Below are positions 19,332-30,252 of a stretch of 64,000 nt of DNA, one piece after another. The translations under genes and the position numbers were made by a program. The number at the start of each line of letters is the position of its first letter. Within the stretch, counting starts at the first letter, position 1. The notes under the pieces were generated by a model. The model made no database searches and had not been told where the DNA came from. It worked only from the letters and a program-made list of their open reading frames with translations. Origin of the DNA: Hyaloperonospora brassicae (taxonomy: Eukaryota; Oomycota; Peronosporomycetes; Peronosporales; Peronosporaceae); assembly GCA_947650285.1 (NCBI GenBank), contig CANTFL010000617.1:248001-312000 (forward strand). Direction: 5' to 3'.

Positions 19332-20072
19332 CGTGGATTGGTGATCTCTCTTTTGAGGAGTCGATCCCAACTTTCAACTGGCGCCCAGACGACCAACCAA
19401 TGGAGGGGGAATTCCGATTACGTATTCTTGATAGCCTTCCTCACCTGGTGTGCCTGTCGGTGAGGAGGGTTTCACTCTTACAGGTGTACTCGTGTCAATG
19501 GAAATCTTGACCGTGTTTGCGATGGGGTCGAGGTTCGATCTCGGTGTGGTAATATTCACACCGCCATCGGGTTGACGTGATCTCGTGGAAACCGTCGCGA
19601 AATCACTTGTATACTTGTAGGGTGTTCGATATGAGTCACTTTAATCTGTAACAGATCGCCTTGTACAAATGTAGACATTGATTCGCAAGCATTCTGAGCA
19701 CTGAGCCGCCTCGAAATCTTAAGTCTTTAAGCAAAAGGGATTTCCTGCGTCCAATCGCAGTCGGGGTGTTATATGAGAGTTATTGATCCTTGGTCAAACA
19801 ATCCAGGGACATCACCTGATTAAAGTATGTAACTTTTGTTGACGTCGGGTGGCCACTGATTCACCCGGAGGAGAAGTAAACACGTGTACTTTGAAGCAAA
19901 TTGAACTCTGTTTAATGTTAACCAATCAAACCTAACAATCCTATCCCTATCTCAATGTCTTAGAAATCGCATGTCACGTGTCGTTCTCGCTGAAAGGTAG
20001 CATCAACTTTGTATTTGCGCGGCACACAACTGATATACTTGTCCGATCTCAGTCGTCTTTCATGTCGCCAAT
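19332..20072 (+). mobile_element. Family C retroelement leader, copy 1
   Basis: This ~740-base stretch aligns with 43196-43908 along its length, with roughly 80% identity by eye. Both start GTGGATTGGTGATC, and both have GAGGAGTCGATCCCAACT followed by TGGCGCCC-GACGACC (19379-19394 here), which looks like a tRNA primer binding site just after an LTR end. The following ~690 bases look noncoding. In both copies the leader passes directly into GATC-rich tandem units. This suggests the untranslated leader of an LTR retrotransposon. Only the last ~46 bases of a presumed LTR remain, joined to the broken copia element at 19331. Confidence 0.7.
19379..19394 (+). promoter_or_regulatory. Candidate primer binding site, family C copy 1
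   Basis: TGGCGCCCAGACGACC begins with the TGG expected to pair with a tRNA CCA end. The sister copy has TGGCGCCCGGACGACC at 43243-43258. TGGCGCCC is also the start of well-known retroviral primer sites, which supports the reading but does not identify the tRNA here. Confidence 0.5.
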
Positions 20073-20440
20073 CGTGTGGTGTGATCCACACTAGCTTGAT
20101 TGAGATCACATACCTGATCACTGATCACGATCTCGACCACCGCCCTAATCTCTATCACCTCCCTGATCGCGATAGCCTTGCTGATCAAGGGGTACATGGT
20201 CTAGCATAAACAATTCTGATCGCAATCGCTTGTCGTGATCCACGCCAATTTGATCGCGATTACATGCCTGATCGCCGATCACGATCTCGATCACCTCCTT
20301 GATCACGATCGCCTTGCTAATCGTGGGTCACATGGTGTGGAACACACACCTCTGTTCGCAATCGCTTGTCGTGGTCCACACCTACTTGATCGCCCATCAC
20401 GATCGTGATCGCCTATTTGGTCGCATTTTCGCTCTTGATT
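20073..20440 (+). repeat. Diverged short ancestor-like copy of the satellite inside the family C leader
   Basis: About two and a half to three units share the satellite landmarks (GATCACATACCTGATCACTG, GATCGCGAT, GCCTTGCTGATC, CACATGGTGTG, CCACACC) with many substitutions. Landmarks recur about 130-155 bases apart. It follows the same unique leader that precedes the large array at 43909. Confidence 0.85.
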
Positions 20441-20781
20441 TGCTAATCTCTAACGTAATAATCCCCTTGCCAATTAACCCATCTCTATGACTCGTACCTT
20501 TCTCCCGTTGTACTTTGAACCAATATCGCATGTCCCAATCTATCTGATGTGATATTCGGTTCTGTCTGACCTTCCAGTGGACGCGATTCGACCAGTTGTG
20601 AAACCAGCGTTGCCAACCTTCTGCCAACTCGAATGCGACTGGAGTGTGTTCTCTTATCATATAGCAAATTCTACTGGTCGCTTCACCACAGTCGTCCCCT
20701 GCGCATATAGCCGCCATACAGTGTCGATCTGACTGCGTACTTTGTCTTCCACTTGGTCAGTCCCACTTTTTTACTCTCGTC
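20441..20781 (+). other. Leader end before family C gag
   Basis: No gene is seen. The stretch continues the leader and ends with TTTTTTACTCTCGTC just before the ATG at 20782. Short antisense frames here are not supported by any motif. Confidence 0.5.
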
Positions 20782-23435
20782 ATGTCTACGCCAACGCCGC
20801 CAAGCTTCTACCTCTCCCCCGACAAGGGTAGTTCGCCCACCGTTCCCGACCCCAGTAGTCCCCTCGCCGAGTCGTATTTGCTTCTTCCCAGCACCCGAGT
20901 GACGACCGCTGCATGTGTCGATCGTCCAATGATGTTCGGCATGGTGGACGTTCTTTACGATCTCTTGGAGGTATAAGAAGAGATCGCGAAGTGTTACGAA
21001 TTCCCTGAAGAGCCATTGATGAAAGAGAAGCCCCGATGCAATCGACCAAATCAGGAATTAGACACTTTGCGCGACGCCGGGCTCAAGTTACGCGGATATG
21101 TCAAGCAGCTGTCTGATCGTCTCTTTTTCGCTTTCCAGCACGCCCGCAAGCGCGGAAACGACAGCAAAGTGATCCTTGGTAAGATGGACGATCAGCTGGC
21201 GAGAATTCACGACTTGGAAGAAAATATGAAGCGTTTTAAGACATCCTTGTACAAAGCCACCTCCGCTGACCCAGAGAAGGCTCGTCGTGACACGACCACT
21301 GTTCGAGCTTCTATGGACAAAGAACATTAGTAAGATAGCACCTTTATCTAACAGAAGTCCCGGATGTCGTAGATAGAATCAATCCGGGCCCTCCGAGACG
21401 CCGACGCCAGCAAGTTTCAGGCAGCAACCATTCGCGATCAGCAAAAGATCGACGATCTTGAAAAATAGATTGCGTCTGTTCCCGCGTTACGCGATCAATA
21501 CCGAGCAAAGATTGCCGATCAAGACCGAGAACTAGGCCGGCTGCGGAGAGTGATCGCGGATCACCACTTTGAATGTATTCGTCTTCGACGTTTGGTCCAA
21601 GACCGGGAGAAATATCGCGACCTCGCTGTCGCTGACCGTGACCTTGCTGTCGCTGACCGTGACCTCTCTGTCGCTGACCGCGACAAGATTCGGCCTATTT
21701 GGCCCAGCTAGCTTCTAGTGCTCCACTTGGTCTACCTTAACTTCCAGACTCTTCAAACAGCAATCGTCCTCGAGAAGACAGCAGTTCTGGTCTCCAACCC
21801 AAGCGTTCTTGGGCCTTATACGCTTCGTCCGCTCCGAATTACTCTACTCCATCTGACCCCGGTGAAAGTCTAGACGCGATCGGTCCACTCGAAAACGTCT
21901 TCCGACTCTACGCGATCCTCTCCGGTCACGAACAACCGATTCGACTTTGACCCTATGAATCCAAGCTGCAGGTCAAAATACCGCAATCGGTCAAGCTAGC
22001 ACCGCGGAGAACGTCGAAAAAATACCTTCTTCCTCCACGATCAAGTCCGACCACTCGATCGGCTTTGCCTACTCAATCATTTAAGTCGGTATCAAAGGAT
22101 GGACTCGACCGCTCAGCCAAGGCAGTGCCAACCGCTGAGCCTTTTCGATCCACTACTTCCGCACCGACGGCAACTCAAGGGCGATATCCTTCTCCAGCAC
22201 GATCGGCCGAGCTAGTGCGGTCGGCTTAGTACAAATGGCCGAATAAAGCGAGCCAATCGACCAAATATCTCGGGTGGTTCCCTCCCCGAATACGTTACCA
22301 GGATCAGCGAAGGGTCAGGCCGATCAGGAGAATTGGTTATCTTCATTCTCAATAATGGTGTTTCGTCCAGTTTTTCAGAGGGTGTATTTGCGCAGCGCCT
22401 ACGGGATCTCGATCTGCTTCCCTTAGACGCGCTTCATCCACTTCTACGCAAACCAGACTCAACACACCTTCATACACGATCGTCATTGAAGATTCCGGCT
22501 TCAGCTCGCGATCCACTTCTCCGGTTTCTTCGGAAGCTCCCAAAAAGTCAAAGGTGATTGACTTTATTATCCTGGGCGAGCCGTCGAGCGATTCGTCAGG
22601 CAGCCTCAGTATGTTCAGTGATGATCGCGAGGATGTGAACGATCTGCTGGCTACCGGCCAAAATGCCTCGTTGCCATCTACTCGTGTACCGCGCGATCAG
22701 TAGATCCCTGGATACAGTCCTCGCGTTCCCCAATCGTTTATTTAGTGGTTCTCTGGTCGGCGCGTCGCGTCAGCTATACCAGCATCGCTGAGCTTGCAGT
22801 GGATTTGATACTCAAGCATTTCTTAAAGACGAAGTCTAATTCGTTCCCAGCATACAAAGGTATGAAGTAGTTTGCTTTCCAAGCATATAGCCGATCCTCT
22901 CAGTTGATTCCTTCGGTGCACATCACTTTGCTATTTTCAACCAAGAACCTTAGAAAATTCTTGGTCAACCGATCGAGTCGATCACCAATAAAGTGGCCGG
23001 GTGGTTCAAGGATTCGGTGGAAATGTATTGGCCTTTTAGAATCGCTATCGACAGGCGTTGTGACAATCGACGCATGTTCTTTCCATTTCCAGTAGGCAGT
23101 GCCAGGAAGATCCGGAGTTAGACACCTTTTGACAAGCGCGTCGGCACCCCAATCGCCATCTGGACAGAGATGGTAACAGTTATCCGCTGTATCCCTTTAG
23201 GGATGATCGAAGGGCATTGCGAATTCGACATTGTGTTGGAACCCTTCTTCTTGCATTTCCCCGCCTCATCAGAAAAACGGTTGTGAAACTTTTGGTTGGG
23301 ATGAAAAACGACCAAGATCCCGAACTTGATCACTACCTTGTCGCTTACTGATTTAGCCGAGCCGTGGCGTAGCCATTATCGGTCAGCGATCGCAAAACAC
23401 CATGACTCCTTGATCAACCGCATCTTCGGCAAATA
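20782..23435 (+). pseudogene. Family C gag-like region with long coiled coil, heavily broken
   Basis: ATG at 20782 starts MSTPTPPSFYLSPDKG, a Ser/Pro-rich head. After a stop, 21016-21330 encodes a charged helical stretch (ELDTLRDAGLKLRGYVKQL, MDDQLARIHDLEENMKRFK). Another helical stretch follows at about 21390-21700 (IESIRALRDADASKFQAATI, DQDRELGRLRRVIAD) and includes three 21-base repeats encoding the heptad DLAVADR. Then comes a Ser/Arg-rich, disordered-looking part to about 22700. A folded-looking region with KVAGWFKDSVEMYWPFRIAI and LAEPWRSHYRSAIAKHHDSL ends near 23435. The position after the leader, the length and the layout suggest gag. No zinc knuckle is present at the end. At least ten stops or shifts break it. 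The identification is by position and general form. Confidence 0.5.
21619..21681 (+). repeat. Three tandem 21-base repeats encoding a coiled-coil heptad
   Basis: Three copies of GACCTxGCTGTCGCTGACCG-type units at 21619-21639, 21640-21660 and 21661-21681 differ at only a few bases. Each encodes seven residues, DLAVADR (third copy DLSVADR), so the repeat unit equals one heptad turn of the coiled coil. Confidence 0.9.
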
Positions 23436-24187
23436 ATTTGTTTCGTGATCATCCCAGAGTAGTCATTCTCTTCATTCCATATCGATTTCCCTTTTCTTTT
23501 AAGCTTCGTATTTATTTGCTAAAATCATCTTCAAGCCTCTTTTTCTCTTTATCGATCCTCGATCAGGTGACCCGCAATTCCGATCGCTCGCGATCCAAGT
23601 CCCGTAGATCTTGATCACCTGCATCAAATTAGCTGCCTACTTTACCTCGACCATATAGCCCACAGTCCCGATCGCTCACGATCAAAATTTTAATGATCCT
23701 GATCACCGGTAGTCAAACATCTTGCGACTTTAATCCACGCGATCGGGTCTGTAAATCTTCGATTTCCATACTCGCAACATCTCCCGCCTTTCCGACATTC
23801 TCATGCATCCTCCCTGTATGCGATCTCTCCATCCTTCAATGCAACCGCCTCTCGTTTCACCTTGATTCAATGGCCTAAACATCACAATTCGCATTCCCCT
23901 CTTTGTGCTACTGCATCACTTCAGATCGATTTTTCTGCACCCGATCACGATCTCATTATTGTGTCAACGCTCCACATTTTAAGTTGGCTTCGTCGACCCA
24001 CGACGTATCACCATATCCTTTCCAATAGACTATGAACTGTAGGTGCACCCTGCCATAACGTGTTCGCCGTCCTGATCACATGTCCGTTATCATATCCATT
24101 TCGAATTCGTCTTCTACCAGATCGCATACCCAACTGTCTTTTGGCAATAGAGCTTCGTCTAAATCCAATCTATCCGCTTCATTCACT
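23436..24187. other. Noncoding spacer between + strand gag-like and - strand pol
   Basis: No convincing frame is present on either strand. The stretch is rich in GATC and holds two loose copies of a ~100-base unit with CCGATCGCTCxCGATC (about 23578 and 23668). It could hold the decayed 3' end of either element, but no LTR start or end is recognised. Confidence 0.45.
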
Positions 24188-25361
24188 CTAAATCTTTCCA
24201 TCAATCGATCCAGAAACAGCCAAGCAAGTATCAGCTCCGACACATGTACCACTGGGAAGGCTTAGTAGGGCGTACATGCTATTTTTAATTTCGTAGATTG
24301 ATCCCCAATCTTGTCGATCACTAGAAACGGTCCGTGCCACATATGCGCCAATTTTCGATCCTACCACTCCTTCGAGCGATCTAGAAATATCCAGACCTGC
24401 GATTTGCTGCATATATCCAGCACATCACGATCTTGATAATGCTGATCAGCGCAATCTTGAATTGCTTCCTTCAGTCGACTGTTGATTGTTGCTCTCGCCC
24501 GTTGATAATGGCGTTGTATGCCAAACCGCCATCGTCGTGGATCTTGGTCTCGCGACGCAGTCCTCCCTAGAGGTAACGTGGATTCCAACGTTGATCGCGG
24601 GTCGCAATCGTGGGTCAAATATAATAAGGTGTCACCGCGAATCCGATCATGTGCGGTGTTGATCGCGCATGTCAATCGTTCAGGATATTCATCCCAGTCT
24701 CTCTGGGTCTCGTCCGACACATACATCTTGATCGCTCTAGTTAACGTGTGTACCATGCGCTCTGCTGTGCCGTTTGATTGTGGCCTATAAGCCATAGTAG
24801 CTCGTCGTTTTGTCCCACGATCCAATGAAAAGCACGAAAGAAAACAGACATCAATCCTGGCTCTTGATCATGACGAGTTGCTTCAATCGCGCCACACCTT
24901 CTGAATACACATTCTTCGTTATTTTCCGCTATTGTTCGTGCGGTCCGAGATGCACTCGCCTTCTCAACCACATATCCAGAGAACAGATCGACCCAGATCA
25001 ACTACTCTGTTTTCCCTTTGAACGATCGCGGTAACGAAGAAATATGACCCATCGCTAGAATCTGAAAAGGTTACGTCGCTTGTACGTTAATCGGCGAGCC
25101 ACTTCGATCTCAGGGGCGGCCTTTACCTCTCTCGTAATCCACACACTCTCCCACATACCGTTGCGCACTTCGATACAAACCTATCCATTGAAACTTCGCT
25201 CTGATCCTCTGGTAAGCTCGACCTATACCCTGGTGGTCGCCCTCCAAACTGGTATGATACTGATGTGAAAAATCCTGCTGCAATAGCTCCGGGATCACTA
25301 ACCGGCTTAGCTCTACGCGATCTTCTGACTTTGTAGCCGATCTGGTACAAAAGAGCAACAA
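24188..25361 (-). pseudogene. Family C integrase remnant
   Basis: The zinc-binding part (25361-25110) reads LLQQDFSHQYHTSLEGDHQG, GRAYQRIRAKFQWIGLYRSA and YVGECVDYERGKGRP, an HHCC motif with its last Cys changed. The core (about 25001-24560) has the first Asp in WVDLFSGYVVEKASA, then TRHDQEPGLMS for the second. RPQSNGTAERMVHTLTRAI holds the third catalytic Glu in GTAER. A C-terminal part with ATINSRLKEAIQDCADQHYQ follows to about 24360. Integrase joins the DNA copy to the host chromosome. Several frameshifts and stops disrupt it. Confidence 0.8.
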
Positions 25362-25598
25362 CTAGTCCTGATCGACCTCATAGTCCGTCGCGATCAAGGC
25401 ACATAATTTTGCCGATGCTGATGCAATCGTAGATACTTCTCCAGTCAAATAGATATTTAAGTTAAAGATCCAAATCTCTTCATCCTGCGCTTGTTTGATC
25501 CGTTCGGTTATTATCTGTTGTACGATTTCCTCTTATACAATTTGTGGCGAATGGCGTCGTCGTGCGGAAGCATGGGTAAACGCAGCTACTCGCAACCT

Positions 25599-26255
25599 CT
25601 ATTTTGTATTGCGGGGTAACAGAAACTCGTCCAGCCGATTCAGAGTTACTAGATCTTGGCGATCATGACCATCCCATACTATCCCACCTTTCTCTTTCCG
25701 CACAGCTTCACTTGCCAATCGATCTGCGCTTGCATTCCAATCGCGTTTTACATGTAATAAATTAGGTTTAGGCCAGGATCGGAGTTTCTCCATCTCCTTA
25801 TGTCCCAGCATGTGTAGACCTGGCGCCTTTTCATCGATCTCTCCACGCATTTGCCTGATCACTAAATCTGAATCTTTACATATGATTATTCGTCCCCTAA
25901 TCTGATCAGTCAACCAATCAAAACATAGAGGTAGTCCTCTATATTCTGCTTCGTTGACAGTTTGATCAAAGACAAACTCAGACGCGGCAGCCACAACCTT
26001 CCAGCTTGTTAATCTCCATACTATTGCGCTGCATGCTCCGCCTTTCCTCTTAACTCTAGCTGACCCATCAAAACTAGCCACCCAGAGACTTTCTTCCTCT
26101 TCGACCGGAGGTCGAGGCAAACTGATCGATTGTCGTGGTTGTTTCCTTGGCGCAATCGCGATCAATATCTCATCCACTTCCTGTCGAGGGGTTGTACTTG
26201 CAGCCAGAGAACCAAGTATATAATCTTCACCCTTCTCGCATCGACGGATCGCCAA
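25599..26255 (-). pseudogene. Second (archaeal/plant-type) RNase H domain of family C
   Basis: This is an open stretch of 218 codons. After a lead-in with CEKGEDYILGSLAASTTPRQ and VDEILIAIAPRKQP it gives an RNase H fold: VASFDGSARVKRKGG (first Asp), TVNEAEYRGLPLC (Glu), IICKDSDLVIRQMRGEID (second Asp) and WNASADRLASEA (last Asp). All four catalytic positions are present. A separate gypsy RNase H lies just upstream at 26600-26330, so the element has two. RNase H removes the RNA strand of RNA-DNA hybrids. The upstream end is not a natural start: the domain is part of pol, with stops on both sides. Confidence 0.85.
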
Positions 26256-26299
26256 TGCCTAGTTTGATAACAATGCAGCCCATCTGTTTGATTTACCGC

Positions 26300-26600
26300 T
26301 TAAACCGGAAGATCAGAGCAACCAGGCTACGGTTTAATAACGCGTCAGCATGGTGATATCGCGAGAGACCAGCATGGTGTAGTGTATGTTAAGCATCCTT
26401 AACAATGCTAGAGCTTCCTTCTCCACCATGCCATCGTTAACTTTGTTGGCTTCAGCGTACGGCTTAAAAAAGTGACAGGCTAGTATACCCCTCATGTTTC
26501 TGCAACGATGTAGCCGACACGGCTCACTTGCTGGCATAAACCACAATCAACGCCGGTCCATCCGGGTCAAAGTGTTTCACAATGGGTGTAGTCGCTATCT
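26300..26600 (-). pseudogene. First (gypsy-type) RNase H remnant of family C
   Basis: The - strand reads ILACHFFKPYAEANKVNDGM, VEKEALALLRMLNIHYTMLV and SRDITMLTRY. This corresponds to the Ty3/gypsy RNase H block with the conserved Glu (EKEALALL) and the following TxHS-type strand. The first Asp region is decayed near 26540-26600. It is directly upstream of the second RNase H in reading order. Confidence 0.75.
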
Positions 26601-26660
26601 TCTGTTTCAAGAAAGTAAACGCGGTCGTTGCTTTCTCCCAGCGACTCCTGCCTTCCGGAT

Positions 26661-26841
26661 TCTAATCGCCCCCAGCGATTGTGTGTAATTCCTGATCTCC
26701 CCTAGCAAATAGATGAAATTCCTGATCGCCCCCAGCAATATGGTGCGATTCCTGTTCGACCTCAGCGATTGGGTATGATTCCTGATCGCCCCCAGCAATT
26801 GGATGCAATTATTGATCATCCCCAAGAATTGGGTGCAGATT
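26661..26841 (-). repeat. 30-base minisatellite inside pol (six units)
   Basis: Units of 30 bases begin at 26661, 26691, 26721, 26751 and 26781, with a 31-base sixth unit at 26811. The core is CTGATCGCCCCCAGCAATT. On the - strand each unit is ten codons, reading LGAIRNxTQL-like repeats, so the array keeps the pol frame. It lies between the RT and RNase H pieces, which Ty3 elements normally join without such an insert. Confidence 0.9.
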
Positions 26842-26899
26842 CTGATTGCTTTTATGGGAAGTATGACACAGTAGAGTTCGCCCAGCAACCTCTACTGTC

Positions 26900-28029
26900 C
26901 TTGGGTCGTCATACGCTCGACGGAATGCATGGAAATCGGCTACTCGTAATTCGTAGAGTACTGAGGCGTACACCGAAAAGTCTTCGATGAATCGGCTGTA
27001 ATAGTTGAGGCTCCCCAGAAACGATTGCATCGATCGTAAGGAGTGATGTATGATATGTTTACCAATGATCGTAGATCCTTTGTGCTTGCTTCTAATCGAG
27101 CCACAGCCATTTGATGACTCAGGCAGTCTACCTTGCGTCGTTCTAAGAAGCTCTTAGCCAGACTGATCGATAAATTCCATTGATTACACACGTTCAACAA
27201 TCGTTCAACTTTGCGGCAGAGAGATTCCCGCGACGGGGCCGGTATCAGTATATCGTCGATGTATGACCTTCGGCCAAGGACCAACGTCTTCATGTCATAA
27301 TCCGGTTTCCCGTCGGTAAACAAATCGATAAGATATGGCTATCCCTAGGCGGTTGTAGTTGGACGTGTATTAATCTTTATGTACCCATGTAACGCATTGT
27401 CGATCAGGCGTTGGTAAATCTACGGTGCGTTATTCGATCCAAACGGCATCCTTAGCCATTCAAACAAGCCTGATGGTGTCGTAAACGCCGAAATTTTACT
27501 GTCTCGCTCCGTCATCTCCACCACCCAATACCCAATTGCCATATCTAAGGAACAGTACCACATGGCTTAATCCATATCCTGCAGCCATTTAATGATAAAA
27601 GGCATGGGATAAACCATCAGTCTTGTCAACTGCTTCACTCGTCTATCGTCGATATACAAATCGAATGTCCTCTACATTCTTCTTCATGATCATCACGATT
27701 GGTGATACCCACGGAGAATTAGATGGGCGAATTATCTGCGCCGTCAATAATCCCTTGATCACATCAGCCAAATTTTAGGTAAACTTGGGTGGTATCGGTC
27801 GTACCCTTTGTGCGATCGGGATAGCATCTCCTACATCGATATCAAAGACTGACCTACGAGCCGCGTGAGGCAGGGCATTACCTTTTCTTAATAGCAGATG
27901 TTGATTTGCCCATATCAACTGCCGCAACTTCTCTTGAATATTCGACAGAGGCTCCCTTAGGTCGCCCGCTCGAATATCTTCTTGAGATATCTTGATCGCA
28001 GACGTAACTACTTCCGGTAGGATTGCCAT
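26900..28029 (-). pseudogene. Family C reverse transcriptase remnant
   Basis: The start at 28029-27775 reads SVFDIDVGDAIPIAQRVRPI with PPKF after it, the usual lead-in to gypsy RT. Decayed blocks with SNSPWVSPIVMIMKK (about 27720-27680) and further conserved pieces follow. SYIDDILIPAPSRESLCRK at about 27263-27207 holds the YIDD active site. SFLGSLNYYSRFIEDFSVYA (about 27015) is the connection region. About five stops or frame changes interrupt it. Confidence 0.85.
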
Positions 28030-29057
28030 GTGCTTATGACACCTTCGGATTAGAACTATCCACTTTCTTTACGATTATTTGACACGGTAGACGGTTCTGC
28101 ATCCGTCTTTTCTTCACAGATCGACACGACTTCATCTTGTTTCACCAGTCGATCGGACTTTTCTTGTAACACACGATCTCTGATTGCACTCCCGTCTGTC
28201 CGAAAGCTAGAATATTTGCAGCAAATCGTTGTCATCCCGCTCGATGTCATTTACGTCGGCCGTGCTCACTTTAAAGCTTAGCTCCTGATGACAATCTCGC
28301 AACTGATCGACCTCTCTGCACCCTTAATCTTATTATATCAAAAATGAGACTTAAGATGGTAGATTTCCATCTTCCTTGTGCTGCACACACCGCTCTTCTC
28401 CGTAACTCGCGATCCTATCAGGCTGATTCCTGGAATGTTTTTGTCCTTCATCAGCCATGGTTGGAATAGCGTCTGGTTGATGGATGGATCGTCTTTGATT
28501 CATATTACATTACTCGCAATCGGTATTCCCTGTCATGGTGGGAGTCACCACTCTGCTAGTTTCCCTCGACCTAATTTGCATACAGTCATCGTCTAGTGTC
28601 TTGTCATTTGAATGATCCGCCTGAAGTACCTTCATCGGTTGCGGGTCGTTTTTTGTAACGTGGTCATCGCTCTCAGTCTTATCCATATCTTGCCTCATAT
28701 CTACTTCTATCTCGTTTCGATCAGGTTGTAACTATTCAGAACTGTAATTCCCCGGCTTTTCTTCTATCTTTTCCTTTTGACATTTTAGAATCTTGATCAC
28801 GTAGGATATGATCGCTGTTCGACCAGTAGTCCTTCATTTGCTTCTGATGAGACTGATTCCTATAGATTGTAGTTTTAATCGATAGCGTCTGTCATTCTTT
28901 TGACGTCGCGATCCCACAGACACGTACCCTTGCGATCGACGTATCATTTTTGATACTATCCACAGCCATGGCGGGGCTCCCCAGCGTAAAATCATTCCAA
29001 GATCATCTTAGTTGGTGAGCTGTAGGTTGTTGATCCTGCCAGGCCCGTTAGTCACAG

Positions 29058-29600
29058 TTAAAATCGATTCCACGTCTCGTCGTATTCAAATTTAGGTCTC
29101 AATGACGCTACACCTATCCTCACTTCTGTCGGTTTGCCGACATATATCACCACCTGTTGATCATTCAGGTTGATCGCTTGAATCGTCGATCTATAGAGCG
29201 GCCTACGCCCCTCTATACAGATAAGGAATTCATCGGGTAGACATAGAGTTCCGTCCGCTAGACCCAAGCGAATCCCGGTGGGGCCATTAAGCCCATGCCT
29301 AGTATAATCTCTTGACTCATTTGATCACCGACCCATACATCGAAATAATATATTAGTGGATTGGCCAATGTACTCTTGATCTTCATGCGCTTAACCGTCA
29401 TGTATGCATTTTCGCCTATACCGACAGATCCTTGAGTATGGATTTCGTCCAATATGCACCCAACCGTACGAGCTAAACTTATGTCGATGATTGACACTTC
29501 AGCACCGTATAGGATAGCATAGTGGCCTTCTCATTATTGATCTTTCAAGTGCTTTCGCCTGCATAAACAATTACCCAGGGGTGTGATGTTTCCAATACAC
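29058..29600 (-). pseudogene. Family C aspartic protease region
   Basis: Two overlapping - strand pieces (29497-29258 and 29267-29058) read VSIIDISLARTVGCILDE, YYFDVWVGDQMSQEIILGMG and LADGTLCLPDEFLICIEGRRP. ILGM before a hydrophobic stretch is the C-terminal signature of retroelement proteases. The N-terminal D-S/T-G active site is not visible in the decayed part near 29500-29600. One frame change joins the two pieces. Confidence 0.65.
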
Positions 29601-29830
29601 ACGTGATTCCCCTGGTGCGAGATCTAGGTCCGTCTTCACAGCTGATCGAGTGTAATCATCAGTTCTTCTTACACTTGTGATTGCGGGAACACAAGTTACA
29701 TCAATACGTATATTAGCGATCGGCTCGACCCGATCGTTAACCTCTTTGACCTTCAATTGTCACTCAACGATTGCATAAATGCAGAGCCTAGAACGCTTGG
29801 CTCGTACCAGATTCTATCATAGCAAGCGTC

Positions 29831-30022
29831 CTAGTTTAACATCTCCCACACCTCGGACGGAAACATTCCTGCGTGCTTAATAGGCACATGCCACTTGCGC
29901 ATCAGGTTGTAGAACTTTTCGAAAGGGCACTTGCCACTTTCATGCACTTTTCCACAATCATCACACGCGTAGAAACACTGATCCGATGTATGTCCTTTGC
30001 GGCCGCACGTCTGGCAAGTCAA
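29831..30022 (-). pseudogene. Zinc-knuckle segment of family C
   Basis: The 64-codon piece starts MTCQTCGRKGHTSDQC, a CX2CX4HX4C knuckle. It continues with CDDCGKVHESGKCPFEKFY, a second Cys/His cluster, and ends at a TAA after SEVWEMLN. Knuckles bind element RNA during packaging. Upstream (30252-30023) is an open, charged stretch, SHEITEKEQKQAPIVGRSS. Confidence 0.75.
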
Positions 30023-30252
30023 TATCTTCCAGAAGCCACGATTTCTATGCTTGATCGACCGACAATGGGTGCTTGCTTTTGCTCTTTCTCCGTGATCTCG
30101 TGGCTCACCCGATCCGCTGCTTCATGTGACATAAAGTAATTACGGCTCATCTGCACTTTTTTGGAGGCAGTAGTTGCACAAATATGACCTCGGTTCGCCT
30201 CATCTTCCGATCCTCTCGGCTGCGACTCTGGATTTGTGCCGACCAGAAGCAT

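Larger units (their letters stand above)
24188..30252 (-). mobile_element. Decayed Ty3/gypsy pol with two RNase H domains (family C type), inverted
   Basis: Read on the - strand from 30252 to 24188, the domains come in gypsy order: zinc-knuckle region (30022-29831), protease (about 29600-29058), a linker without motifs (29057-28030), RT (28029-26900), a 30-base minisatellite (26841-26661), RNase H (about 26600-26330), a second RNase H (26255-25599), and integrase (25361-24188). Many stops and shifts occur, and only the second RNase H is open for over 200 codons. No LTR is seen at either side. Oomycete gypsy elements with an extra archaeal-type RNase H have been described (I recall the name Chronos), and this fits. 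High GATC content links it loosely to the + strand gag-like region next door. Confidence 0.85.
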
